From G965218495 sp965262785 (GTDB lineage Bacteria > Bacteroidota > Rhodothermia > Rhodothermales > Bin80), in contig OZ253559.1 in NCBI GenBank assembly GCA_965262785.1, positions 2,356,001 to 2,420,000 on the forward strand: a stretch of 64,000 nucleotides of DNA, given 5' to 3'. The translations under genes and the position numbers were made by a program. The notes beneath the pieces were generated by a model. The model saw nothing but the letters and a program-made list of their open reading frames with translations, was not told where the DNA came from and ran no database searches. Below, piece after piece: positions 54,659 to 62,586 of the stretch. Each line of letters opens with the position of its first letter. The first letter of the stretch is position 1.

Positions 54659-55583
54659 ACCCGGGGCGCGTAACTATTCTAGCCCAGTCCCGCACATTCT
54701 CTGTGAAGGCGCCGAGGCACCAAGTGAACATAAAGTCGACTGATGGAGGGGCTATCGTGTCGTGGTAATTGGGCGTGACGTTGATAGCCTGCTCATCAAA
54801 GAGGTGCACGTATGTGTTCACGGCCTCGCCCGGGCGTGCGCAGTTTTGCAGAACGTAGGGGGCATCGTCTTCCAGGGTGCTGGAGCACCGGAAGTGGTAG
54901 ATTTCTTCTTTGGCATCCGGTCCGAGGCCGAATGGGCCGTCCGGCCCGTGGAAGTGGGGCGGGTAGCTCCCCACGCCCCCGACGTTGGCCATAAACGTAT
55001 CGCCAAAGAGCAGCCGGCACGCTTGTACATTTTGGTCGATCAGCTTGTACACCGTGCGCTCCGACATGGGGCGCTTTGTGCCGACATTCGCCGCGAGGTG
55101 CGTACCTTCAATGTCTGAGTGCCGCACTAGGGCTTGAGGGTACTTGGTGTGGCAGTCAACAGCGTGAAACTCGCTGATGTCGCAGAATTCGCCGACGGCT
55201 CGAATAGTAACGGTTTCTCCAAGCCCGACGTACAGCACGTCAAAGCTGCGCAGATGATAATCCTTCCCGCCAACCTGAAGAAGGGCACTGCCACGGTTGA
55301 CATAGAAAAGCGCTTCCTCCGTGCTGCGCAGCGTAACGGTGATCGGTGTGTACCCGGGTTCGCTGGGGCAGAGTGCGATGCGTGCCAGTCGCAGGAATCG
55401 GAAGCTGGAATTGCGCCCGGTAATGATGCGCGCCCGTTGGTTCATCACCGGACATGCATCGAAGAGCTCAACCCTACGTAGTGCGGACTTGCCTGGTACC
55501 ACGGCACGGCCTTCGATGGCACGGGCCTGCGGAGCCTGCGGATCAACGGTGCGAAAGCGGCCTATCAGACGAGGTGTTACCAT
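54642..55583 (-). CDS. KduI/IolB-family isomerase (uronate isomerase-like cupin)
   Basis: About 313 residues from ATG 55583; an upstream start at 55628 adds 15 residues that are unlikely. The double-cupin KduI/IolB fold is recognisable: VGGKDYHLRSFDVLYVGLG (KduI-like), then VGSYPPHFHGPDGPFG and EEIYHFRCSS (IolB-like metal ligands His, His, Glu), and a final YHD histidine. KduI isomerises 5-keto-4-deoxyuronate from pectin breakdown; IolB acts on 5-deoxyglucuronate. The neighbours favour a uronate substrate. It is the first gene of the operon that continues through dctPQM, uxaB and cysS. Confidence 0.78.
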   Translation of the reverse strand: MVTPRLIGRFRTVDPQAPQARAIEGRAVVPGKSALRRVELFDACPVMNQRARIITGRNSSFRFLRLARIALCPSEPGYTPITVTLRSTEEALFYVNRGSALLQVGGKDYHLRSFDVLYVGLGETVTIRAVGEFCDISEFHAVDCHTKYPQALVRHSDIEGTHLAANVGTKRPMSERTVYKLIDQNVQACRLLFGDTFMANVGGVGSYPPHFHGPDGPFGLGPDAKEEIYHFRCSSTLEDDAPYVLQNCARPGEAVNTYVHLFDEQAINVTPNYHDTIAPPSVDFMFTWCLGAFTENVRDWARIVTRPGYENEW

Positions 55584-55664
55584 GAGGCAGCGTAAACCAA
55601 TGCGGTCTGTTGTGAGAACGTACACCAACCATTGTCTCTAGTCAAGTATAAGACTATTCGACTT
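55584..55664. promoter_or_regulatory. Divergent promoter region between the isomerase operon and uxaC
   Basis: Only 81 bases separate the two starts. It must drive both the long minus-strand operon and uxaC, so a shared uronate-responsive operator is plausible. No clear operator or -35/-10 pair was resolved by eye. Confidence 0.35.
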
Positions 55665-57128
55665 ATGCGAGCCTTCCTGGATGACGACTTTCTGCTGGAG
55701 AGCGTGCCTGCGCAGCAGCTGTACCACGACTATGCGGCGCCCATGCCAATCATCGATTATCACTGCCACCTGCCGCCAGATGAGATCGCACGCGATGCCA
55801 CGTACCCTACCATAACCTCGATATGGCTGGACGGGGACCACTACAAGTGGCGCGCGATGCGATCTAGCGGCGTGCCTGAACGCTATTGCACGGGCGATGC
55901 TTCGGACTGGGAAAAGTTTGCTGCATGGGCGGCTGTTGTGCCGTACACCGTGATGAATCCGCTCTACCACTGGACACATTTGGAGCTCCGGCGCATTTTC
56001 GGCATTGATGATCAGCTGTCTCCGGCCACTGCACGCAGCATCTACGAATGTTGCAATGCACGCCTCCGCGAGCCGGGATTCAGCGCACGCGGATTCTTGC
56101 GCCGGTTCAATGTAGTTGCGCTTTGTACCACAGACGATCCAGCCGATTCGCTGGAGCCGCACGATCGCATCAGGTGCGATGGTCTCCCGGTGGCGGTCCT
56201 GCCTGGATTCAGGGCAGATCGAGCTTTAGCCGTCGGAAGTGCCGGATTCACTGCGTACCTCGCGCGCTTGGGAGCAGCCGCGAATCTGTGCATTGACTCC
56301 CCGGAAAGCCTGCTGGCAGCCTTAGAGCAGCGGCAGCACCACTTTGCCGGCCTTGGATGCGTTACGTCAGACCACGGGGAAGCGCAAGTATACGTCGAGC
56401 CGTATTCGCGTAAAGACATCGCCCGAATCCTAGACGTCGCGCTGACGGGGCAAGAGCCAACGGCACATGAGGTCATACAGTTTAAGTCCTGGGGGTTGTA
56501 TGAGCTTGCGCGAAAATATCACGACCGGGGGTGGGTTCAGCAATTCCATTTGAGCGCGCTTCGCAACACCAATTCGCGGGCCCTCAGCGCGCTAGGCCCA
56601 GATACGGGTTTTGATTCGATTGGCCAGAATGACCTCGCCGGGCGCTTGGCCGCGTTTTTGGATCGCCTGGACGAGGAGAGCAAGCTTGCATCAACCATAC
56701 TCTACTCCGTCAACCCGTCCCACAATGAGGTACTGGCCAGCATGGCGGGCAACTTTAGCAGCGGGCCGGTGCCGGGCAAGATCCAGTTTGGAACAGCTTG
56801 GTGGTTCATGGACACCAAAGAGGGCATGGTCCGACAACTGACCGCGCTGGCGAGCATCGGGCTAATCAGTCATTTTGTTGGAATGCTCACGGACTCCCGA
56901 AGCTTCTTGTCGTATCCTCGGCATGAATATTTCCGTCGCATTCTGTGCAACATGATCGGTGATCAGGTTGCACGCGGCGAGCTGCCGGGCGACGTGAAGT
57001 GGCTTGGCCATCTGGTGCAGCGCATATGCTACGGCAATGCGCGTGAATATTTCGGGCTGGACTTTTTGGACGAGTATGGCCAATCGGCCGTCCATGGTCA
57101 TCCTAACAATGGACGCATGCAAGGCTGA
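55665..57128 (+). CDS. uxaC: Glucuronate/galacturonate isomerase
   Basis: A 487-residue enzyme; ATG 55665 gives the usual start MRAFLDDDFLLES. IIDYHCHLPPDEIA holds the metal-binding histidines of the amidohydrolase fold; RRFNVVALCTTDDPADSLE is the second conserved segment, and FVGMLTDSRSFLSYPRHEYF the C-terminal one. It converts D-glucuronate to fructuronate and D-galacturonate to tagaturonate. It is divergent from the isomerase-TRAP-uxaB operon. It is followed by a foreign island before uxaA resumes the pathway. Confidence 0.95.
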   Translation: MRAFLDDDFLLESVPAQQLYHDYAAPMPIIDYHCHLPPDEIARDATYPTITSIWLDGDHYKWRAMRSSGVPERYCTGDASDWEKFAAWAAVVPYTVMNPLYHWTHLELRRIFGIDDQLSPATARSIYECCNARLREPGFSARGFLRRFNVVALCTTDDPADSLEPHDRIRCDGLPVAVLPGFRADRALAVGSAGFTAYLARLGAAANLCIDSPESLLAALEQRQHHFAGLGCVTSDHGEAQVYVEPYSRKDIARILDVALTGQEPTAHEVIQFKSWGLYELARKYHDRGWVQQFHLSALRNTNSRALSALGPDTGFDSIGQNDLAGRLAAFLDRLDEESKLASTILYSVNPSHNEVLASMAGNFSSGPVPGKIQFGTAWWFMDTKEGMVRQLTALASIGLISHFVGMLTDSRSFLSYPRHEYFRRILCNMIGDQVARGELPGDVKWLGHLVQRICYGNAREYFGLDFLDEYGQSAVHGHPNNGRMQG

Positions 57129-57397
57129 GCATGCTTCCCGGTGCAAGGTAGCAAGTCCGCCAGTGCAATCGGGTTGTTGGTATCGTGCCATCCTACCATC
57201 ATTCCCGGTGTTACAGAACGGCTGGAGCTGCAGTTGCCAGGCGGTAATCGCTCAGGCCGTGCAATAGCATCTGTTGGCGGCGAGCGGTGCACTAAAAGAT
57301 GGTGCTCTCCACGTTGCATGTCTGCTTGAATTAGGAACTGTCAAGCCAGTCAATTCGTTTTCGCCACAGATTCTACGTGTACAAGGCGACCAAGAGC

Positions 57398-58489
57398 ATG
57401 CTACGAAGCCTCAGGTTAGAAAGGTATCGCGGCTTTGAAAGCTACGAGCTTAGCGACTTTAAGAGAATCAATCTGCTCGTCGGTCCGAACAATAGTGGTA
57501 AGACTTCGATCCTAGAGGCCATCGACTTTCTGGTCGCACAAGGTGATCCAGGTGTCTTAGTACGAACGGCAATTCGGCGCGGTGAGGTGAATTATGCTAG
57601 GTACGGGAAAAACCGAGTAGAGCTCAGCAACATTTCTCACTTTTTCCACGGCCACAAGCTTTGGTACGGTGCAACATTCCGCTTGTCGGGTGGGCGATAC
57701 GGACCGATCGTCGCCCAAGTTCAGCCAACCGATGCAGACAGGATGGATTCTCTGTTTCATGAAGAAGCTAGTCTAGCCGCCTTGTTTAATGTCAAGATTG
57801 AGGGAAACGCTTCTGAGAAACCTTTTGTCATTCCCGTCACTGAAGCCGGTGAGGTAGAGGATCGGGCCATACTTGCGATGCACAGATCTCGGCGGCGACT
57901 ATCTCCGAAATCACCGCCGGTGCAGTTTATTGCCCCAGAGTCGGTCGGACTTGGCGAAACGCGAGCGATGTGGGATACGGTCCAGGCTGAGGGTCGGGAG
58001 CACGAGGTCGTAACGGCTCTCAGGGTCTTGGTGAGTGATCTTAAGTCCATTCACTTTCTTACAGCTGATTGGTCGCGTTTTTCTTCGAGCAGTGCTGGCA
58101 TATTGCTCGGAATTGGGGCTGGGAACAGTCGAATACCTCTCGGCAGCTGTGGAGATGGCTTACGACGTCTTTTGGCACTCTCGCTGTCGCTACTAAATGT
58201 AAAGGACGGCTTCATGCTTGTTGACGAGATTGACGCTGGTTTGCATTGGACAGTAATGAAAGACATGTGGCGCCTGGTTCTTGACACGGCGCAGCGCTCC
58301 AATATTCAGGTGTTTGCGACGACGCACAGTGCGGACTGCATCAGGGGCCTTGCTAGGCTTGCAGGGTCGGATTCAGTTTTAAGCGAAGATGTTGCCATTT
58401 ACAAGATTGAGCGACTATTGGAAGAGGCCGTGAGGTTTAGCGGGGAAGACCTTCAAGTTGCTACAGATCAGGAGATTGAGGTGCGGTAG
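57398..58489 (+). CDS. OLD/SMC-like AAA-family ATPase of a two-gene ATPase-TOPRIM module
   Basis: A 363-residue ATPase from ATG 57398; GTG 57377 is an alternative. Walker A is GPNNSGKT (residues 29-36) in the RecF/SMC-style context LRLERYRGFESYELSDFK. A C-motif-like GSCGDGLRRLLALSLSLL is followed by Walker B GFMLVDEIDAG (D276, E277) and the H-switch VFATTHSADC. The middle (~60-250) is beta-rich with no long coiled coil, so it is an AAA_15/AAA_21-type protein and not a full SMC. It overlaps the next gene by one base (TAGTG). The family is typical of OLD, Gabija and PARIS defence systems. Phage defence is an inference. Confidence 0.85.
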   Translation: MLRSLRLERYRGFESYELSDFKRINLLVGPNNSGKTSILEAIDFLVAQGDPGVLVRTAIRRGEVNYARYGKNRVELSNISHFFHGHKLWYGATFRLSGGRYGPIVAQVQPTDADRMDSLFHEEASLAALFNVKIEGNASEKPFVIPVTEAGEVEDRAILAMHRSRRRLSPKSPPVQFIAPESVGLGETRAMWDTVQAEGREHEVVTALRVLVSDLKSIHFLTADWSRFSSSSAGILLGIGAGNSRIPLGSCGDGLRRLLALSLSLLNVKDGFMLVDEIDAGLHWTVMKDMWRLVLDTAQRSNIQVFATTHSADCIRGLARLAGSDSVLSEDVAIYKIERLLEEAVRFSGEDLQVATDQEIEVR

Positions 58490-59139
58490 TGGCGAAGCAG
58501 TCAAGGCTCTTGGTCGAGGGCAATGACGACCTTCACACAATTCACCATCTCCTTTCGAGCCACGGCATCGAAAGCGAAGTGGATCCGAAGCCGTCACCGA
58601 AGGGCCTAGTTGGAATCCATAGTAAAGGTGGTGTAGATAAATTGCTGAAGAGTGTCCACTTGGAGGTGAGAACTAGCAGCGGTGGGATCGTGGGATTCGT
58701 ATTGGACGCCGACACGTCGCCTCTAGATAGCTGGCGGGCTATTTCAGACCGTCTGAAGAAGGAGGGCGTGAATATGCCGAAGAAGATTCCGCACGGTGGA
58801 TTTGTCGGGAAGTCCAAGTTCAACTCGCGCGTTGGTGTATGGGTCATGCCCGATAATCAGCATGAGGGAGCCATTGAGCATTTCCTTCAGTCGCTCATTT
58901 CCGACAATGACCAGCTGCTGCGCCACGCCCGGAATTCGACTGATGTGGCCAAGAGGGATTATGGCGCGAGGTTTGGCCTTGCCAGTACCAAGAAGGCAGT
59001 GCTGCATGCTTGGCTCGCCTGGCAAAAGCGACCCGGAGTACCATACGGCACAGCCATAAAGGCCAAGTATTTTCGCAATGACAGTCCAGTGGCGCTAGAA
59101 TTTGTTGCTTGGAGTCGGCGACTATTCGAGCATGGCTGA
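58489..59139 (+). CDS. DUF3226-like (TOPRIM-related) partner protein
   Basis: A 216-residue protein starting at GTG 58489, coupled to the ATPase stop. It has a TOPRIM-type pattern: LLVEGNDDLHTIHHLL with the catalytic glutamate (E10), GFVLDADTS with two aspartates (D73, D75), and VGVWVMPDNQHEGAIEHFL, the segment that best identifies DUF3226. The C-terminal half is helical (TKKAVLHAWLAWQK). In OLD-like systems the TOPRIM subunit is a nuclease; here the metal residues appear present. It was not assigned to DUF4435 (the PARIS AriB family) because the MPDN segment is different. Confidence 0.78.
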   Translation: MAKQSRLLVEGNDDLHTIHHLLSSHGIESEVDPKPSPKGLVGIHSKGGVDKLLKSVHLEVRTSSGGIVGFVLDADTSPLDSWRAISDRLKKEGVNMPKKIPHGGFVGKSKFNSRVGVWVMPDNQHEGAIEHFLQSLISDNDQLLRHARNSTDVAKRDYGARFGLASTKKAVLHAWLAWQKRPGVPYGTAIKAKYFRNDSPVALEFVAWSRRLFEHG

Positions 59140-59511
59140 GGCCACAAATACAGCCAGGAGAAGAATTAAATGGTGGTTGCTGGTCTTCGGGCGGTGGGCC
59201 GTAGCTCTTTCTTGAGGTTACAGCGAAGTGCAGAATTGCGCCCCAGCTTCGTAAAGTTTGGAAATCACATACGAAAGTAACCGTCCAAATCGAAGCCTCG
59301 CAGCGCGCTAACACTGTACCCGGCAACCTTCGCCGAACCGACTAGATCATTCTTGGCCTGTGGTCATCGGTTACCTCAAGCTGCTAGGAGAATAAGACAT
59401 ATATCCTTTTGTGGTGCGCTTGTAAGCGTCTTGCAAATACCACTTGTCTGGTGCAGTTTGCAAGAGCCTCATCAATTCTTAGAAAAAGGCAAGCCAGAGA
59501 GCGGGGGATTG
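59140..59511. other. 372-bp gap between the TOPRIM-like gene and the IS1595 remnant
   Basis: No recognisable gene. The IS1595 open frame extends upstream to 59353 but without protein-like sequence. No clear terminator or terminal inverted repeat of the IS was identified. Confidence 0.4.
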
Positions 59512-59905
59512 ATGACGAATCCAGGACCGAGACGCAGCGAACGAACTGGTATCAGTATAATTCGGTTGGCCGAAGTGATTCCAAACGAAGTCGCGGCTTC
59601 GCGCCGGTTCGAGTCGACTGGCTGGCCGGATGGGTGCAAGTGCCCATGCTGCTACAGCGGCAACGCCCACGAAGGCGCGCACAAGGATGTACCGTACCGA
59701 TGCCGTGCGTGCGGCCGGACATTAAGTGTACGTAAGGGCACCGCGATCGCAAGCAGCCGATTGCCCTTGAAGAAGTGGGTATGGGCCATTTATCTTGAAA
59801 TAACCTTGCTGAAAGGCGTTTCATCCATGAAGCTCCATATGGCTTGGGCGTAACGCAGCGTACCGCATGGTTCAAGCTCCAGCGTACAACCGAAAGGGGG
59901 TATCC
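59512..59905 (+). pseudogene. IS1595-family transposase, 5' fragment with frameshift
   Basis: The first ~110 residues from ATG 59512 match the N-terminal part of IS1595 transposases: EVIPNEVAASRRFESTGWPDG, a zinc ribbon (CPCC then CRACG), and LPLKKWVWAIYLEITLLKGVSSMKL. The frame then shifts: after SSMKLHMAWA a stop appears, while the +1 frame goes on with GVTQRTAWFKLQRTTERGY, the normal continuation. The catalytic DDE part is absent because the sequence changes into the HARE-GIY-YIG gene at 59908. It is a dead remnant marking a recombination point. Confidence 0.87.
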
Positions 59906-59910
59906 CCATG
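59896..59910 (+). promoter_or_regulatory. Shine-Dalgarno inside a GGGG-TAT-CCCC inverted repeat at the nuclease start
   Basis: GAAAGGGGG precedes the ATG at 59908 and could serve as ribosome binding site. GGGG (59897-59900) and CCCC (59904-59907) are separated by TAT and end exactly at the ATG. With a 3-base loop it is a small but GC-only hairpin that may limit initiation. Confidence 0.4.
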
Positions 59911-60603
59911 ACCGCATACAATCTTTCGTGGAAAGACGCAGCAATCCGGGTACTCACGGAGGCTGGCGAACCATTGCATTACGTCGAGATCGCGCGGCGA
60001 ATCCTAGATGGTGGCTTTATGTCCACTTCAGGGGCGACACCGGCCGATAGCCTGAACGCTGCTATCGGAACGTCCATTAACAAAGATGGTCCCGCGTCAC
60101 CCTTCGTGCGGCACGACGCTGGTGTCTACCGGCTGCGTGACATGGCCTTGGCCACCGTCGACCCTACTACGCCCGGGCCGGTAGCCGCTTTCGGCATTCA
60201 CTGGCAGCGCGATCTGGTTCAGTGGGCCTCACGGCCGCGTCTTTACGGTCGGCAGCACGCCAATGCTGACCGAGTGGACCTGGCCGATCAGTACGGCATC
60301 TACCTGCTACACGATGTGCGGGGCGAGACCGTGTATGTCGGCCAAGCACAGCTTCTGGGCATGCGGCTCTCACAACACACGCGGGATCGGCACGCCGGGC
60401 GGTGGACCTATTTTTCGTGGTTCGGAATCAGGGAAGTGAACGAGGACGGCAGCATGGCAGACCCGTCTGGTGCGGCCGCGCCGTCTCGCCTTATCGACAC
60501 GTTGGAGTCAGTCCTGATTGAGGCTATCGAACCGCGCCAGAATCGCCAGCGCGGTTCCTGCGCTGGGAGCGAGTATCTTCAGGCCACGGACCCGAGGTTA
60601 TAG
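59908..60603 (+). CDS. HARE-HTH domain plus GIY-YIG nuclease
   Basis: A 231-residue protein. Residues ~4-78 are a HARE-HTH (HB1/ASXL/restriction-endonuclease) winged helix: WKDAAIRVLTEAGEPLHYVE, ATPADSLNAAIGTSI, FVRHDAGVYRLRD. Residues ~128-215 are a GIY-YIG nuclease with Y131 in GIY, YVG at 143-145, R153, H157, E200 and N212, all in the expected order. Established knowledge: HARE-HTH domains are found with restriction and modification-reading enzymes and are proposed to sense modified or nicked DNA. A modification-dependent endonuclease is therefore a plausible role. Its 5' end is directly fused to the IS1595 remnant. Confidence 0.82.
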   Translation: MTAYNLSWKDAAIRVLTEAGEPLHYVEIARRILDGGFMSTSGATPADSLNAAIGTSINKDGPASPFVRHDAGVYRLRDMALATVDPTTPGPVAAFGIHWQRDLVQWASRPRLYGRQHANADRVDLADQYGIYLLHDVRGETVYVGQAQLLGMRLSQHTRDRHAGRWTYFSWFGIREVNEDGSMADPSGAAAPSRLIDTLESVLIEAIEPRQNRQRGSCAGSEYLQATDPRL

Positions 60604-61076
60604 AGAGGCACCGAGTCCAGATTCGCGCGCGCTCCAGCAAGCGCAAGGTCGAGAGCGCTGAGGCATGCATGCGAATGTCCAAGCCCTGCAGGAGAGCGCG
60701 GTCTCCCGCAGCCACTCGTTGACTTTTCCGCAGAATGGTTGGAAAGGCGCGACAGAGTGACGCGGTCGCTGCCAAAGTCGATCGCGTCCGAGGCTCCCGG
60801 CTGATTCAAGCGATCTTTTGGGGGCGACTTGAGTGTCCGTTCGCGGAGTCTGGCCGGGCTCCAATTCGTGACTGGAATTCCTGGGATATGCGATGATTCC
60901 ACCTTGTTTCCAGAAAGACAGGGCACCGTCTCAATGTTGCTGGAATGGATATTTTGGCGGCCCATGGCTCAAGGCGTCGACGGGCAAATTAACACTGCTT
61001 CTGTATGCCTCTGAACAGACGGCGTAAACGGGCTAGAGCCCGACCGCTACGCCTAGACGGCTGTAAGGAGAGTTGT
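60604..61076. other. 473-bp gap, decayed or non-coding
   Basis: No protein-like frame on either strand. Base composition becomes GC-richer than in the housekeeping regions. It precedes two small tandem ORFs. Confidence 0.35.
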
Positions 61077-61256
61077 GTGGACATGGCTTGCAACGCGAGC
61101 GACTTTACCGAGCTGTTGCGGAGACGGCTGGAGTCCGAATGCCGGCCGATCGAGGTACTGACTGCGAGCGAACTCGAGCAACCCAGCGAGAATTCGCGGC
61201 ATGTCGCGAGCAATGCGCTGCGACCCATCGAATGCGATACGGCGGAGACGACCTAG
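61077..61256 (+). CDS. Small ORF with good ribosome-binding site, unknown
   Basis: A 59-codon frame from GTG 61077, 6 bases after AAGGAG, one of the clearest Shine-Dalgarno sites in this window. It encodes a soluble, acidic-helical protein (ASDFTELLRRRLESECRPIE and LTASELEQPSENSRHVASNA). No family is recognised. The next small frame starts 6 bases after its stop. The good ribosome-binding site and base composition differ from the host genes, as expected of a transferred piece. Confidence 0.45.
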   Translation: MDMACNASDFTELLRRRLESECRPIEVLTASELEQPSENSRHVASNALRPIECDTAETT

Positions 61257-61262
61257 GCAAAT

Positions 61263-61460
61263 GTGAATCCTCTGGTCGATGCATGGCTGCGGCCCCTGGT
61301 GGTCGGCCTGAGGCTCTGGCTCGGCATCTGCGGCGGGAGTAGGGTGACGCTACACTGGCTGTTGACGCACATTCAGGCCCCGGTCCATACGGTCGCTGCC
61401 CTCGACTTGGACATCGAGGAGGCCCGCCGGGCTCTGGCGCGGCTCAAGGCTACCACCTAA
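61263..61460 (+). CDS. Small ORF, unknown, tandem to the previous
   Basis: A 65-codon frame from GTG 61263. The N-terminal part is hydrophobic (LVVGLRLWLGICGG), the C-terminal part is a helix (LDIEEARRALARLKATT). No family recognised. It may be co-translated with the frame before it. Because the neighbourhood is full of remnants, it could also be a gene fragment. Confidence 0.38.
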   Translation: MNPLVDAWLRPLVVGLRLWLGICGGSRVTLHWLLTHIQAPVHTVAALDLDIEEARRALARLKATT

Positions 61461-61538
61461 GATATCGTGCTCCTGGAGATTCAGAGAGCGGTTTGTGGCA
61501 CTGCCAGCTGGCACGCTGACCGATCCGCTATAAAGGGT

Positions 61539-61794
61539 AGGCACTCGGCCAGCCGGGAAGCATTCCAACGAGTGAAGTAGCTCTATGATCGCGTTAGAAC
61601 AGCAATTGAGGATGTCGTCCGCATAGTATGAGCAGCCGCTGCGCGTCGCGCTACTCACCGGGGAAGTGACGCAGTTGGATCGGAAATATAGGACGTTCGC
61701 CGAGACGTTGCGAGTACGCTGGGCCAGACGCAATGGAGTGGGCGGCCCTCCCGACGGCATTGCAGTGTACCAAAATGGCGGTGGGTTATGCTGA
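61539..61794 (+). pseudogene. Unrecognised decayed coding piece
   Basis: Protein-like sequence runs RHSASREAFQRVK, a TAG stop, LYDRVRTAIEDVVR, then a frame change and YEQPLRVALLTGEVTQLDRK followed by YRTFAETLRVRWARRNG, ending at TGA 61792-61794. The composition looks like a real protein that has lost its frame. I do not recognise the family. Confidence 0.45.
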
Positions 61795-61900
61795 CTTTAC
61801 TGACCATCTGAGAAAGGGGACTAGCATCACCGTGATCAACCTAGCAGAGTACAGCTTCTTGGCACATCGAGCGCGGATCGTTGGGACAGTGGCGTACTGA

Positions 61901-62290
61901 AAGAGGCTGAGGCGGACGAGGAAACTGAGATTTCTCGCGTCGCAGCCGAGGTGCATTGTGGCTGTGGCTGTGCGTGCCGGCGTTTTACACTTGGGTCGGG
62001 AGATACTGACGCTCGGCCACGAGTTGAGGCTGCTTCCGCAGGTCTATGTGAAGCCATTCATCAAAAGGCACATGAGCGACGCCGCGGACGCGGAGGCATT
62101 CTCGGTTGAGGTCCAGCGGCCGACCATGCACTTCGCGGTGGTGAAGACGGAGGCGCAGTAGGTGCAGGCGATGCCCTTCCGCCTGCATACTCTCCAGCGC
62201 GCGTGCTTGATTGCACGCACGATGGGGTCTGCGCTTGGGCGACCGTAATCCGCGTGCGGGGCTTTGCGCGCGCCTGATTAGGAGATCAAA
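61901..62290 (+). pseudogene. IS110-family transposase remnant
   Basis: After a TGA at 61898-61900 the frame reads KRLRRTRKLRFLASQPRCIV, then LGREILTLGHELRLLPQVYV, KPFIKRHMSDAADAEAF and VQRPTMHFAVVKTEAQ. This is a piece of the N-terminal RuvC-like (DEDD) half of an IS110 transposase. A TAG at 62159-62161 stands where CAG (Gln) is usual, and the similarity continues a little (MPFRLHTLQRACLI). Both ends of the element are missing. It is a dead fragment. Confidence 0.82.
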
Positions 62291-62586
62291 CCTGCCGCTG
62301 TATTCCACAGAAAGACAAGCGCCACGTTTGGCGTTGGGACATCTTCGCTCTCGCGGCGCCAATAGCCGAGAAAGTCATCCTGGCAGGGTCTCAAAACGCC
62401 GCCAAATCGGTGCTATCCTAAGCCGAAATACCACCCAGCAGGATCAGAGTCGGAATCTCTTGGTCTAAAGATCGCCTGTCTGGGTGGCCCGTCGGCCGCA
62501 TCCAAGCGACGTTGCGCTATCAGTGAAATATGCGTGCTAATGGTCTGGTGTGCAATGGCACGGAGCAAGAAATGCTCGCCGTTACG
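62291..62586. other. 296-bp gap before uxaA
   Basis: No gene or terminator was recognised. It is the junction between the mobile-element region and the 3' end of uxaA. Confidence 0.35.

Noticed and set aside
57398..59139. Calling the ATPase-TOPRIM pair PARIS (AriA-AriB) outright
   Set aside because: The second gene carries the DUF3226-type VMPDN segment and not a recognisable DUF4435 pattern, so only a general OLD/PARIS-like label is justified.
61350..61760. 136-codon minus-strand frame in the island
   Set aside because: The plus strand of the same stretch has more protein-like pieces (LYDRVRTAIEDVVR and YEQPLRVALL), so the minus frame is probably a shadow.
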